Assembly: GCF_017302275.1 (NCBI RefSeq)
Contig: NZ_JAFLDR010000017.1
Span: forward strand, 16,670 to 80,669
From: Sulfuritalea sp.
GTDB lineage: Bacteria > Pseudomonadota > Gammaproteobacteria > Burkholderiales > Rhodocyclaceae
Direction of reading: 5' to 3'
Length of the DNA stretch: 64,000 nt
Of this stretch, positions 1 through 8,649 are shown piece by piece. Below the pieces are notes generated by a model. The model was not told the DNA's origin, did not search any database, and saw only the letters and a program-made list of their open reading frames with translations. Made by a program: the position numbers and the translations under genes. Within the stretch, counting starts at the first letter, position 1; each line of letters begins with the position of its first letter.

Positions 1-165
1 GACGAGACGCTGGCGAGTGGCGCGAGCGTTGCGATGTGCGAGAACACGATGAAGGGGCAGAAGCTGACCAAGGACGACATGCATCCCAAGATCGGCTACG
101 TCAAGGCCGGCATCATCGAGATCGTCGAGAGGAGCCGCCAGGGCTGGACCGTGGTCAGGCCCTGA
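1..165 (+). CDS. DsrE-family protein, C-terminal fragment (cut by window edge)
   Basis: The window opens inside an open frame that ends at a TGA; 54 residues are visible. The text CENTM...LTKDDM, then GYVKAGIIEIVERSRQGW and a final VVRP, matches the usual C-terminus of small DsrE/DsrF-like proteins, which are mostly cytoplasmic and linked to sulfur trafficking. The start and the N-terminal half lie outside the window, so active-site residues cannot be judged. The next gene, a convergent TauE/SafE exporter, would fit a sulfur-related neighbourhood, but that link is inference. Confidence 0.7.
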   Translation, partial: DETLASGASVAMCENTMKGQKLTKDDMHPKIGYVKAGIIEIVERSRQGWTVVRP

Positions 166-197
166 CGGCCTTGATCGGCGGCGCGGTTCCGGCGCCC

Positions 198-1040
198 TCA
201 TCCCGTCAGCAGGCCGTGCAGCATCTTGGTCGCGAGCAAGGCGAGGAAGCCGCCAAAGGCGCGTTTCAACTGTCTGACCGGCAGGCGATGGGCGAGTCCG
301 GCGCCCACCGGCGCCATCAGGAAACTGATCGCGACCACGCCGACCAGCGCCGGCAGATACACATAGCCCAGCGAAAACTCCGGCAGTCCGGAAGCCTTGA
401 GGCCGCTGCCGATGAAGCCGATGGTGCCGGCGACGGCGATCGGAAAACCCAGTGCCGCCGAGGTGCCGACGGCGTGGCGGATGCCGACGTTGCAGAACAG
501 CATGAAGGGTATCGAGAGGAATCCGCCGCCGGCAGCCACCAGGCTGGAGAAAATGCCGATCAGCGTGCCCGTCGCCACCATGCCGGCTGTCCCCGGTAAC
601 TGCCGGTGCGCCTTGGGTTTGAAGTCGAGCATGATCTGCAGCGAGGCGTAGTACACGATCGCGGTGAACATGATCGCCAGCGGGCGCGTCGGTACCCATG
701 CCACCAGGAAGGACCCCGCCAGCGTGCCGGCCACCAGGCCCGGCGCGAAGCTCTTCACGATGTCCCAGCGCACCGCGCCGTGGCCGTGGTGGGCGCGCAT
801 GCTCGACACCGAGGTGAACACGATGGTCGCCATCGAGGTGCCCAGCGCCAAGTGCATGCTGTGCTCCACCGGAAACTGCTGCGCCGTGAATAGCATGAAC
901 AGCAGCGGCACGATGGTCAGTCCGCCGCCGACGCCGAACAGCCCGGCGACGAAGCCGGCGAAGACGCCGAGCAGCGGGTAGCCCAGCCACCAGAGGCTCA
1001 ACGCGGGGCTTTCATCAGCTTGCCGGTGATGAACTTCCAT
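198..1040 (-). CDS. TauE/SafE family sulfite/organosulfonate exporter-like membrane protein
   Basis: This 280-residue protein has about eight hydrophobic segments. It carries the family's glycine-rich first helix (GFVAGLFGVGGGLTIVPLL, near residues 31-49) and a second copy in the C-terminal half (SSLVAAGGGFLSIPF), the internal duplication typical of TauE/SafE. Members are thought to export sulfite, sulfoacetate or related anions, but the substrate cannot be read from sequence. The ATG at 1040 overlaps the upstream EVE gene by 43 bp. A TTG at 1001 overlaps the EVE stop codon by 2 bp and would start nearer the first helix, so the true start is uncertain. It is probably co-transcribed with the EVE gene. 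Confidence 0.85.
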   Translation of the reverse strand: MEVHHRQADESPALSLWWLGYPLLGVFAGFVAGLFGVGGGLTIVPLLFMLFTAQQFPVEHSMHLALGTSMATIVFTSVSSMRAHHGHGAVRWDIVKSFAPGLVAGTLAGSFLVAWVPTRPLAIMFTAIVYYASLQIMLDFKPKAHRQLPGTAGMVATGTLIGIFSSLVAAGGGFLSIPFMLFCNVGIRHAVGTSAALGFPIAVAGTIGFIGSGLKASGLPEFSLGYVYLPALVGVVAISFLMAPVGAGLAHRLPVRQLKRAFGGFLALLATKMLHGLLTG

Positions 1041-1468
1041 TCCGCCGGATCGACCGGCGTGATCGACAGGCGGTTGCCGCGCTGGAGGGCGCGCAAGTTG
1101 GCCAGTTCGGGATGGGCGCGCAGTTCGTCGAGGCCGACCAGCCGCGTTTTTTTGACGATGCGCACATCGACGTTGACCCAGCGCGGATTCTCCGGCGTCG
1201 ATTTCGGGTCGAAGTAGGGGCTTTTCGGATCGAACTGGGTGCGGTCGGGGTAGGCCAGCTGCGCCACCTCGGCCAGCCCCGCGATGCCGGGTTCGGGGCA
1301 GGACGAGTGGTAGAACAGCACGCCGTCACCGACCTTCATCTGGTCGCGCATGAAGTTGCGCGCCTGGTAATTGCGCACGCCCCACCAGTCCACGGTCTGT
1401 CCGGGCATCGCCAGCACGTGATCGATGCCCACCACCGCTGGCTCGGTCTTCATCAGCCAATAGCGCAT
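998..1468 (-). CDS. EVE domain-containing protein
   Basis: A 156-residue protein that is one EVE domain, a PUA-related fold thought to bind modified bases in nucleic acid. It opens with MRYWLMKTEP, then has a WWGVRNYQARNFMRD segment (residues ~28-42) and GDGVLFYHSSC, all standard for the family. The ATG at 1468 is chosen because the family starts exactly at MRYWLMK; the open frame runs further upstream but is low-complexity. In many betaproteobacteria this gene sits beside zapA and 6S RNA. Here those lie 7 kb away, with a catabolic operon between them. Confidence 0.9.
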   Translation of the reverse strand: MRYWLMKTEPAVVGIDHVLAMPGQTVDWWGVRNYQARNFMRDQMKVGDGVLFYHSSCPEPGIAGLAEVAQLAYPDRTQFDPKSPYFDPKSTPENPRWVNVDVRIVKKTRLVGLDELRAHPELANLRALQRGNRLSITPVDPAEWKFITGKLMKAPR

Positions 1469-1843
1469 TTCAAATTTCCCCGAATTCGGTTGAGCGCGTT
1501 TTACCGCGTTTTGCGGCTTCCCGGCTGAACTATCGCGGTAGTGCCGGGGCGGATGGCATAGGGCGACACGACCATCGACCCAGCGGCGAGAGTCCGGGCG
1601 ACGCCCGGTGTTGCCGACGCCGTCCCCGGCGCTCGGCAATTTCGCCGGTGCTTGCGGCGCCATCCCCGCCCGGCAACTGCTTGACGCCTGCGGCGCGGAT
1701 AGCCGCATATACCGATTAGTTTTCCCGGTCCCAGGATAACAAAATTTGTTGTCTGACAAGCATGTCCGTGGCGGCGAATGCAGGGCACAATCGCGGTTCT
1801 CGCAAGGTCTTGTAGAAGACTGACAACCCACCAGAGATAAGCC
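1469..1843. other. Intergenic region upstream of the CoA-ligase/TctCBA operon
   Basis: 375 bp separate the EVE gene from the divergent acyl-CoA synthetase gene. I see no convincing gene on either strand. The half near the synthetase is AT-richer and holds the palindromes listed separately. The synthetase start is preceded by AGAGATAAGCC, a weak ribosome binding site. Confidence 0.6.
1738..1759. promoter_or_regulatory. Overlapping palindromes, GntR(FCD)-like operator candidate
   Basis: Two palindromes share two bases: AACAAAATTTGTT at 1738-1750 and TTGTCTGACAA at 1749-1759. The second has the TNGT...ACNA layout of operators bound by FadR/FCD-type GntR repressors. It lies 84 bp before the start codon of the CoA-ligase gene, a reasonable place to control the operon. 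No GntR gene is in the window, so the regulator would be encoded elsewhere. Confidence 0.45.
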
Positions 1844-3367
1844 ATGGCCGACGCAACCACGCTGCAAACCCTGCTATCCACCGCAACCGACACCGCCGCC
1901 GCCATCGGCGCGCCCTCGCGAAAATCCCTTTCCCACGGCGAACTGCGCGCCCTGATCGCGCGCACCGTCGCCCGCCTCAACGAACTCGGCGCCGGCCGCA
2001 ACGACCGCGTCGCCATCGTCCTGCCCAACGGCCCGGAGATGGCGGCCTGCTTCCTCGCCGTCGCCACCGGCACGGCCTCGGCACCGCTGAACCCGGCCTA
2101 CCGCCAGGACGAATTCGAGTTCTACCTGGGCGACCTGAATGCCAAGCTGCTGATCGCCATGCAGGGCGTCGACACCCCGGCGCGCGCCGCCGCCGCCAAG
2201 CTGGGGGTGCCCATCGTCGAACTGGTGCCCGACACCGCGGTCGGCGCCGGCAGCTTCAGCCTGCTAGGCGCCGGGGCCGGCAGCGCCGCCGCCAATGGCG
2301 GCTTCGCCCAGCCCGACGACGTGGCCATGGTGCTGCACACCTCGGGCACAACTTCGCGGCCGAAGATCGTGCCGCTGTCGCAGAAGAACCTGTGCGCCTC
2401 GGCCGCCAACATCCGCCGCACGCTGGCCTTCACGCCGCAGGATCGCGGCCTCAACATCATGCCGCTGTTCCACATCCACGGCCTGATCGCCGGGGTGCTG
2501 GCGCCGATTTCGGCGGGCTCCGAAGTTTTCTGTTCGTCCGGCTTCGATGCCCTGAAGTTCTTCGGCTGGATGGACGAGTGCCACCCGACCTGGTACACCG
2601 CCGTGCCGACCATGCACCAGGCGATCCTGACGCGTGCGCCGCGCAACAAGGAAATCATCGAGAAGAACCCGCTGCGCTTCCTGCGCTCCTCGTCCTCGTC
2701 GATCCCGCCGCAGGTCATCACCGAACTCGAAGCCGTGTTCAAGGCGCCGCTGATCGAGGCCTACGGCATGACCGAGGCCACCCACCAGATGGCCAGCAAC
2801 CCGCTGCCGCCGGCGACGCGCAAGCCAGGCTCGGTCGGCCTCGCCGCCGGACCGGAAGTGCAGATCATGGACGAAGCCGGCAGCATCCTGGCGCCGAACA
2901 CCGTGGGCGAGATCGTGATCCGCGGCGCCAACGTCACCGTCGGCTACGAGAACAATCCCAAGGCCAATGCCGAAGGTTTCACCAACGGCTGGTTCCGCAC
3001 CGGCGACCAGGGCGTCAAGGATGCCGAAGGCTATGTGTCGCTGACCGGGCGGCTGAAGGAAATCATCAACCGCGGTGGCGAAAAGATTTCGCCGCGCGAG
3101 ATCGATGAAGTCATCATGGACCATCCCGCCGTCTCGCAGGTGGTCTGCTTCGCCGTGCCGCATCCGAAGCTAGGCGAGGAAGTCGGCGCCGCCGTGGTGC
3201 TGAAGGAAGGCGCGACCGCCACCGAGAAGGACATCCAGGCCTTCGTCGCCACGCGCGTCGCCGACTTCAAGGTGCCGAAGAAAGTCCTGATCCTGCCCGA
3301 GATCCCCAAGGGCGCCACCGGCAAGCTGCAACGCATCGGCCTCGCGCAGAAGCTGGGCCTCGCCTGA
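1844..3367 (+). CDS. Acyl-CoA synthetase, oxalate-CoA ligase-like (ANL superfamily)
   Basis: A 507-residue AMP-forming CoA ligase. The P-loop HTSGTTSRPKIVPLS lies near residues 165-179, followed by PLFHIHGL, YGMTEATHQMAS and the hinge/C-terminal motifs WFRTGD, GRLKEIINRGGEKISP and PKGATGKLQR with the catalytic lysine. The HIHGL and TEATHQM text is closest in my memory to the oxalyl-CoA synthetase group (plant AAE3, yeast Pcs60), so oxalate or another small carboxylate is a plausible substrate; this is not proven. It is the first gene of an operon with a carboxylate transporter. The pair suggests import of an acid followed by CoA activation. Confidence 0.85.
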   Translation: MADATTLQTLLSTATDTAAAIGAPSRKSLSHGELRALIARTVARLNELGAGRNDRVAIVLPNGPEMAACFLAVATGTASAPLNPAYRQDEFEFYLGDLNAKLLIAMQGVDTPARAAAAKLGVPIVELVPDTAVGAGSFSLLGAGAGSAAANGGFAQPDDVAMVLHTSGTTSRPKIVPLSQKNLCASAANIRRTLAFTPQDRGLNIMPLFHIHGLIAGVLAPISAGSEVFCSSGFDALKFFGWMDECHPTWYTAVPTMHQAILTRAPRNKEIIEKNPLRFLRSSSSSIPPQVITELEAVFKAPLIEAYGMTEATHQMASNPLPPATRKPGSVGLAAGPEVQIMDEAGSILAPNTVGEIVIRGANVTVGYENNPKANAEGFTNGWFRTGDQGVKDAEGYVSLTGRLKEIINRGGEKISPREIDEVIMDHPAVSQVVCFAVPHPKLGEEVGAAVVLKEGATATEKDIQAFVATRVADFKVPKKVLILPEIPKGATGKLQRIGLAQKLGLA

Positions 3368-3413
3368 TTCCACTCAACCAATAACAACGACCCTTAACCC
3401 CGAGGAGAAAGCC

Positions 3414-4409
3414 ATGAAGCTGACCAAGATCGCTACCGCCATCGGCGCCATTGCCGCGCTGTGCGCGGCGCCGCTCGCCCAGGCCTGGGAGCCCACCAAG
3501 CCCGTCGAGTTCGTCGTTCCCGCCGGTACCGGCGGCGGCGCCGACCAGATGGCGCGCTTCATCCAGGGCATCGTCACCAAGCACAAGCTGATGAAGCAGC
3601 CGATCGTGGTGGTCAACAAGTCGGGCGGTGCCGGAGCCGAGGGCTTCCTGGAAGTCAAGGGCTCGGCGGGCAACCCGCACAAGATCATCATCACCCTGTC
3701 CAACCTGTTCACCACGCCGCTGGCCACCGCGGTGCCCTTCAACTGGCGCGACCTGACGCCCGTGGCGATGCTGGCGCTGGACGAGTTCGTGCTCTGGGTG
3801 AATGCAGAATCGCCGCACAAGACCGCCAAGGATTATGTTGCCGCGATCAAGATGGGCGCCGACAACAAGTTCAAGATGGCCGGCACCGGCGCCAAGCAGG
3901 AAGACCAGATCATCACCGTGCTGATCGAGAAGGCGGCCGGCAAGAAGATCACCTACGTGCCCTTCAAGGGCGGCGGCGATGTCGCCGTGCAACTGGTCGG
4001 CAAACACGTCGACTCGACCGTGAACAACCCGATCGAGGCCGAGGCACACTGGCGCTCGGGCAAGCTGCGCGCGCTTTGCGTGATGGATGGCGCCCCTCTG
4101 CCCTACAAGAACAAGGTCACCGCAACCCAGTCCTGGGCCGACATTCCCACCTGCAAGTCTGCCGGCATCGACGCCGAGTACCTGATGCTGCGCGGCATCT
4201 TCATGACGCCGGGCGCGACGCCCGACCAGGTCGCCTACTACGTCGACCTGTTCAAGAAGCTGCGCGAGTTGCCGGAGTGGAAGGAGTTCATGGAGAAGGG
4301 TGCCTTCAACCAGACCTTCATGGCCGGCAAGGAATATGCCGACTGGGTGGCCAGGGCCGAGGCCCAGCACGTCGCGCTGATGAAGAGCGCGGGCTTCCTC
4401 GCCAAGTAA
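3414..4409 (+). CDS. tctC: Tripartite tricarboxylate transporter substrate-binding protein (TctC family)
   Basis: A 331-residue periplasmic protein with a clear signal peptide (MKLTKIATAIGAIAALCAAPLAQA, written here only to mark cleavage after residue 24: hydrophobic core IGAIAALCAAPLAQ). The mature protein opens WEPTKPVEFVVPAGTGGGAD, the family's ligand-binding opening, and later has VPFKGGGDVAVQLVGKHVD. It would capture a carboxylate and deliver it to the TctAB membrane complex. GAGGAGAAAGCC before the ATG is a good ribosome binding site. It sits 46 bp after the CoA ligase and 4 bp before tctB. TctC paralogs are numerous in betaproteobacteria, so the ligand cannot be predicted. Confidence 0.9.
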   Translation: MKLTKIATAIGAIAALCAAPLAQAWEPTKPVEFVVPAGTGGGADQMARFIQGIVTKHKLMKQPIVVVNKSGGAGAEGFLEVKGSAGNPHKIIITLSNLFTTPLATAVPFNWRDLTPVAMLALDEFVLWVNAESPHKTAKDYVAAIKMGADNKFKMAGTGAKQEDQIITVLIEKAAGKKITYVPFKGGGDVAVQLVGKHVDSTVNNPIEAEAHWRSGKLRALCVMDGAPLPYKNKVTATQSWADIPTCKSAGIDAEYLMLRGIFMTPGATPDQVAYYVDLFKKLRELPEWKEFMEKGAFNQTFMAGKEYADWVARAEAQHVALMKSAGFLAK

Positions 4410-4413
4410 GCCG

Positions 4414-4914
4414 GTGTCGGACCAGGAACAGGGAGCCGGCCTCAACCGGCGCATCCCCGAGGCGGGAGTGGCGGCGCTGCTCCTCGCCGCCGGGATCATC
4501 GTGATCACGGACAGCCTGCGGGTCGGCATCGAGTGGGCCGACGACGGCCCCAAGGCCGGCTATTTCCCCTTCTTCATCGGCATTCTGCTGGCCTTTTCCT
4601 CGGGCTGGACCTTGCTGCAGACGCTGCTCGGCTGGAGCCGTGAGACCAATCTGTTCTCGCAATGGAGCGAACTGCGCGACGTCGGCGCAATGCTGCTACC
4701 GACAACCGTGTTCATCGTCGCCGTGCCATTCCTCGGCCTCTATTTTCCGGGCGCGCTGCTGATCGGCTACTTCATGAAGCGCCACGGCGATTTCGGATGG
4801 GTGACCACGGTCCTGACCGCGCTGGGCGTGCCCCTCACTTTCTTCCTGATCTTCGAACGCTGGTTTCTGGTGCCGCTGGCCAAGGGCCCGATTGAAGCCT
4901 GGCTGGGGTTCTGA
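4414..4914 (+). CDS. tctB: Tripartite tricarboxylate transporter small membrane subunit (TctB family)
   Basis: A 166-residue membrane protein with four hydrophobic segments (about residues 17-31, 46-68, 89-117 and 128-152), matching the TctB layout. It begins with GTG 4 bp after the tctC stop; no in-frame ATG precedes the first helix, so GTG is the likely start. TctB is the small partner of the large TctA channel in these secondary transporters. The gene ends 1 bp before tctA, so the two are translationally coupled. Confidence 0.88.
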   Translation: MSDQEQGAGLNRRIPEAGVAALLLAAGIIVITDSLRVGIEWADDGPKAGYFPFFIGILLAFSSGWTLLQTLLGWSRETNLFSQWSELRDVGAMLLPTTVFIVAVPFLGLYFPGALLIGYFMKRHGDFGWVTTVLTALGVPLTFFLIFERWFLVPLAKGPIEAWLGF

Positions 4915-4915
4915 G

Positions 4916-6430
4916 ATGGATGAACTCAACAGCCTGATGCAGGGCTTCGCCGTGGCGATGACCCTGCCCAACCTCGGCTTCATGCTGCTCGGCCTGCTGC
5001 TCGGCATCCTGATCGGCGTACTGCCCGGCCTCGGCGGCGCCAACGGCGTGGCCATCCTGCTGCCGCTGACCTTCTCGATGAACCCGACCAGCGCCATCAT
5101 CATGCTTTCCTGCATCTACTGGGGCGCGCTGTTCGGCGGGGCGATCACCTCCATCCTGTTCAACATCCCGGGCGAACCCTGGTCGGTGGCCACCACCTTC
5201 GACGGCTTTCCGCTGGCGCAGCAGGGCCGCGCGGCGGAAGCGCTGACGGCGGCCTTCACCTCATCCTTCGTTGGCGCCTTCTTCGCCGTGCTGGCGATCA
5301 CCTTCCTCGCCCCGCTGCTGGCGAAGTTCGCCCTACAGTTCGGCCCGCCGGAATTCTTCGCCGTGCAGATGCTGACCTTCTGCAGCTTCATCGGCATGAG
5401 CAAGGACCCCCCGATGAAAACGCTGGCCGCGATGATGCTGGGCTTCGCCCTGGCCGCCGTGGGCATGGATACCGTTACCGGCCAGCTGCGCATGACTTAC
5501 GGCTTCACCGAAATGCTCAAGGGCTTCGACTTCCTTATTGCGGTGATCGGCCTGTTCGGCATCGGCGAAATCCTGCTGACCATGGAGGAAGGCCTCGCCT
5601 TCAAGGGCAAGTCGGCCAAGATCAATTTCCGCATCGTCTGGCAGACCTGGAAGGAGCTGATCCAGTACTGGCGCACCTTCATCCGCTCGACGCTGATCGG
5701 CTGCTGGATGGGCATCACCCCGGGCGGCGCCACACCCGCCTCCTTCATGGGCTACGGCATGGCGCGCCGCGCCGCCAGGGACAAGGAATCCTTCGGCAAG
5801 GGCAATGTCGAGGGCGTGGTGGCGCCGGAAACCGCGGCCCACGCCGCCGGCACCAGCGCCCTGCTGCCGATGCTGACGCTGGGCATCCCCGGCTCGCCCA
5901 CCGCCGCCGTGCTGCTCGGCGGCCTGCTGATCTGGGGCCTGCAACCCGGGCCGCTGCTCTTCGTCGAGCAGAAGGATTTCGTCTGGGGCCTGATCGCCTC
6001 GATGTACCTCGGCAACCTGGTCGGCCTCTTCGTCGTGCTGACCACCGTGCCATGGTGGGCGGCGATCCTGCGCATCCCCTTCCCGGTGATCGCGCCGGTG
6101 ATCATCGTCATCTGCGCGATCGGCGCCTACACCGTGCATAGCTCGATCTTCGACGTGATCATGATGCTGGTGTTCGGCGTGCTCGGCTACCTCTTCAAGA
6201 AGCTGCGCTACCCGATGGCGCCACTGGTGCTGGCACTGGTGCTGGGCGACATGGCGGAATCCTCCTTCCGCCAGTCCATGCTGCTGTCGCAGGGAGCCGT
6301 GAATATCTTCTATTCCAACTGGCTGGTCGGCAGCCTGATGGCGCTTTCCGTCTTCCTGCTGCTGCTGCCGACGTGGGGCGCGCTGAAGAACCTGCTGCGG
6401 CGGCGCGAGGCGCGCGCCTACCTGCGCTGA
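4916..6430 (+). CDS. tctA: Tripartite tricarboxylate transporter large permease (TctA family)
   Basis: A 504-residue polytopic permease. The signature GVLPGLGGANGVAILLPLTF lies near residues 38-57 and a second PGxPG-like copy TLGIPGSPTAAVLLGGLLI near residue 325, as in TctA. About twelve membrane segments can be drawn. The ATG at 4916 follows the tctB stop by one base; the frame stays open upstream inside tctB, but MDELNSLMQGF is the usual family start. With TctC and TctB it forms a complete high-affinity carboxylate importer in the inner membrane. Confidence 0.92.
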   Translation: MDELNSLMQGFAVAMTLPNLGFMLLGLLLGILIGVLPGLGGANGVAILLPLTFSMNPTSAIIMLSCIYWGALFGGAITSILFNIPGEPWSVATTFDGFPLAQQGRAAEALTAAFTSSFVGAFFAVLAITFLAPLLAKFALQFGPPEFFAVQMLTFCSFIGMSKDPPMKTLAAMMLGFALAAVGMDTVTGQLRMTYGFTEMLKGFDFLIAVIGLFGIGEILLTMEEGLAFKGKSAKINFRIVWQTWKELIQYWRTFIRSTLIGCWMGITPGGATPASFMGYGMARRAARDKESFGKGNVEGVVAPETAAHAAGTSALLPMLTLGIPGSPTAAVLLGGLLIWGLQPGPLLFVEQKDFVWGLIASMYLGNLVGLFVVLTTVPWWAAILRIPFPVIAPVIIVICAIGAYTVHSSIFDVIMMLVFGVLGYLFKKLRYPMAPLVLALVLGDMAESSFRQSMLLSQGAVNIFYSNWLVGSLMALSVFLLLLPTWGALKNLLRRREARAYLR

Positions 6431-6475
6431 ACGGAAGGTGTGCCGGCGGTTGCCGGATTTGAACAAGGATTTGAC

Positions 6476-7249
6476 ATGAAGTGGCTGCGTTTCAGGCATC
6501 AGGGCAGGACAGGCTTCGGCGTCCTCGAAGGCGGGCAGGTCGCCGTTCATGCCGGCGACATGTTCGGCGAGTCGGGAGCGACCGGCGAGCGGGTTCCGCT
6601 GACGGATCTGGAATGGCTGACGCCGAGCGTGCCGGGCAAGATGGTCGGGCTGTGGAACAACTTCCATGCCGCCGCCGAGAAGAACGGCTGGGCGACTCCG
6701 TCCGAACCGCTGTATTTCCTCAAGGCGGCCAGCAGCCTTTGCGCGCATGGCCAGCCGATCCACGCCCCGGCCAGCTACGACGGGCGGGTCATCTACGAAG
6801 GCGAGCTGGCGGTCGTCATCGGCAGGACCGCAGCGGCGGTCAGCGTCGAAGAGGCGCCTTCCTGCATCTTCGGCTACAGCTGCGCCAATGACGTGACGGC
6901 GATGGAACTGCTCAACCGCGATCCGAGTTTTCCGCAGTGGACGCGGGCCAAGGGCTTCGATACCTTCGGCGTATTCGGCCCGGTGGTCGACACCGATTTC
7001 GATCCGGCACGGGGCGAGGTGGTGGTCCTGCTCAACGGCCGCGAGCGGCAGCGTTACCCGCTGGCCGACATGATCTTTCCACCGGCGCAGCTGGTATCGA
7101 TGATCTCGCAGGACATGACCCTGCATCCGGGCGACGTCATTCTCTGCGGCACCTCGCTGGGCGTGCTGCCGATGAAGCCGGGCACTCGGGTAGAGGTCGT
7201 CATCGACGGCATCGGCACGCTGGCCAACGACTACGTGAAACTGCCATGA
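6476..7249 (+). CDS. Fumarylacetoacetate hydrolase family protein with N-terminal DUF2437
   Basis: A 257-residue protein. The first ~60 residues resemble DUF2437 (MKWLRFRHQGRTGFGVLEGG); the rest is an FAH fold with YEGELAVVIGRTA holding a metal-binding glutamate pair, NDVTAMELL, WTRAKGFDTFGVFGP and CGTSLGVLPMKPG. Relatives hydrolyse, decarboxylate or isomerise 2-oxo acids in aromatic catabolism, and the exact reaction is unknown. The ATG at 6476 is chosen over an upstream in-frame start because it is preceded by AAGGATTTGAC and matches family starts. It overlaps the next gene by ATGA. Confidence 0.85.
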   Translation: MKWLRFRHQGRTGFGVLEGGQVAVHAGDMFGESGATGERVPLTDLEWLTPSVPGKMVGLWNNFHAAAEKNGWATPSEPLYFLKAASSLCAHGQPIHAPASYDGRVIYEGELAVVIGRTAAAVSVEEAPSCIFGYSCANDVTAMELLNRDPSFPQWTRAKGFDTFGVFGPVVDTDFDPARGEVVVLLNGRERQRYPLADMIFPPAQLVSMISQDMTLHPGDVILCGTSLGVLPMKPGTRVEVVIDGIGTLANDYVKLP

Positions 7250-8247
7250 AGATCTGCATCGTCGGCGCCGGCGCCATCGGCGGCATGATCGCCGCGCGCC
7301 TGGCCCATGTCGGCCACGAGGTCACGGTGATCGTTCGTGGCGCCAACCTGGAAGCCGTGCGCCGCAACGGCGGCATGAAGCTGATCTGGGAAGACGGCAC
7401 CGAGATCCTTGGCCCCGTACGCGCCACCGACAGTCCGGCCGAGGCGGGCATACAGGATTGCGTGATCCTCGCCCTCAAGGCCCACCAGTTGCGCCCGCTG
7501 CTGGGCCAGATGCCGGCGTTGCTGGCGGAGCACACCTCCATCGTCACCATGCAGAACGGCATCCCCTTCTGGTATTTCCACCGCCATGGCGGCGAGTACG
7601 AGGGGCGCACCGTGGAAAGCGTCGATCCCGGCGGCGAACTGGTTGCCGCATTGGGCGTCGCGCGCATCATCGGTTCCATCGTTTATCCGGCCTCGGAGCT
7701 GATCGCGCCGGGCGTCGTCCGTCATATCGAGGGCAACCGCTTCACGCTGGGCGAGCCGGACGGCAGCGACAGCGAACGGATCCGCGCGATCGCCGGCGCG
7801 ATGCGCGACGCCGGCTTCAAGGCGCCGATCAGCAATGACATCCGCAGCGAAATCTGGCTCAAGCTCTGGGGCAACGTGATCTTCAACCCGGTCAGCGCGC
7901 TGACCCACGCCACGCTCGAGGACATCTGCCGTTTTCCATTGACCCGCGACCTTGCGGCGAAGGTGATGGCCGAGGCCCAGGCCATCGGCGAAAAACTGGG
8001 CGTGAAGTTCAAGGTGTCGATCGACAAGCGCATCGCCGGCGCCGAGTCCATCGGCGCGCACAAGACTTCGATGTTGCAGGATGTCGAAGCCGGCCGCGCC
8101 CTGGAACTCGATGCGCTGGTTGGGTCGGTGGTCGAAATGGGCCGCATCACCGGATTGCCGACGCCCCACATCGACGCCGTTTACGCCTGCGCCAAGCTGT
8201 TGGACAAAACCCTGCAGGACGCGAAGGGCCGCTTGCAACTGGGCTGA
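7246..8247 (+). CDS. Ketopantoate reductase family NADP-dependent dehydrogenase (PanE/ApbA-like)
   Basis: A 333-residue protein with an N-terminal Rossmann motif (IVGAGAIGGMIAARLA, residues ~4-19), CVILALKAHQL, the HTSIVTMQNGIPFW segment and a C-terminal domain with IWLKLWGNVIFNPVSALTH carrying the family's lysine and asparagine. PanE reduces 2-dehydropantoate, but KPR paralogs in catabolic operons often act on other 2-oxo acids. Its place after a carboxylate transporter, a CoA ligase and an FAH enzyme makes a catabolic role likelier than pantothenate synthesis. Its start overlaps the FAH stop by 4 bp. Confidence 0.85.
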   Translation: MKICIVGAGAIGGMIAARLAHVGHEVTVIVRGANLEAVRRNGGMKLIWEDGTEILGPVRATDSPAEAGIQDCVILALKAHQLRPLLGQMPALLAEHTSIVTMQNGIPFWYFHRHGGEYEGRTVESVDPGGELVAALGVARIIGSIVYPASELIAPGVVRHIEGNRFTLGEPDGSDSERIRAIAGAMRDAGFKAPISNDIRSEIWLKLWGNVIFNPVSALTHATLEDICRFPLTRDLAAKVMAEAQAIGEKLGVKFKVSIDKRIAGAESIGAHKTSMLQDVEAGRALELDALVGSVVEMGRITGLPTPHIDAVYACAKLLDKTLQDAKGRLQLG

Positions 8248-8304
8248 CCGCAGCCCGCTTCCCGTTTTTGCCGCTGCCGCCTGCGCGTCGCGGCGGTGCG
8301 CTGC

Positions 8305-8496
8305 CTACTGGTCGACGCCGACGATATCGTCCGCTTCGAATTCGTCGGGAATCGTGCCGTCGCCGATGCCGGTGACCATGGCCGCCATGGTGTCGCTCTG
8401 CTTGACGAAATACTCCGCGCTGATCGGGTCATAGAAGCGCTGGCCGAGGGCGAGTTCGCTGAACTTGATGCGATGGCGGGTAAGATGTGCGGACAT
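8305..8496 (-). CDS. Small hypothetical protein
   Basis: A 63-residue protein that I do not recognise. It opens MSAHLTRHRIKFSELALGQ and ends in an acidic tail (PDEFEADDIVGVDQ). There is no membrane segment or cysteine. The even residue composition and plausible soluble sequence suggest a real gene. It lies downstream of 6S RNA on the same strand, with about 150 bp of non-coding sequence between, and converges with the KPR gene. Confidence 0.55.
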   Translation of the reverse strand: MSAHLTRHRIKFSELALGQRFYDPISAEYFVKQSDTMAAMVTGIGDGTIPDEFEADDIVGVDQ

Positions 8497-8649
8497 GCGG
8501 ATCCAATACTCGGTCAGGTGGTGTGTCTGGGTGGTGGTGCCGGGAGCAAGGCTGGCCCGACGGCGGCGCGAACTGAATCGCGCAACAGAATTCGATTCCC
8601 CCGCGAGTGCCGTTTGGCCGGCATCCTGAACCTGCGTTCAGAGTGGCCA

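Noticed and set aside
5333-7126. Long antisense frame under tctA and the FAH gene
   Set aside because: Its translation is rich in H, R, Q and A with no domain, and the sense genes have clear family motifs.
7257-7275. 21-nt motif-like GTCGGCGCCGGCGCC in the KPR gene
   Set aside because: It encodes the conserved Rossmann motif VGAGAIGG and lacks the right half of the motif.
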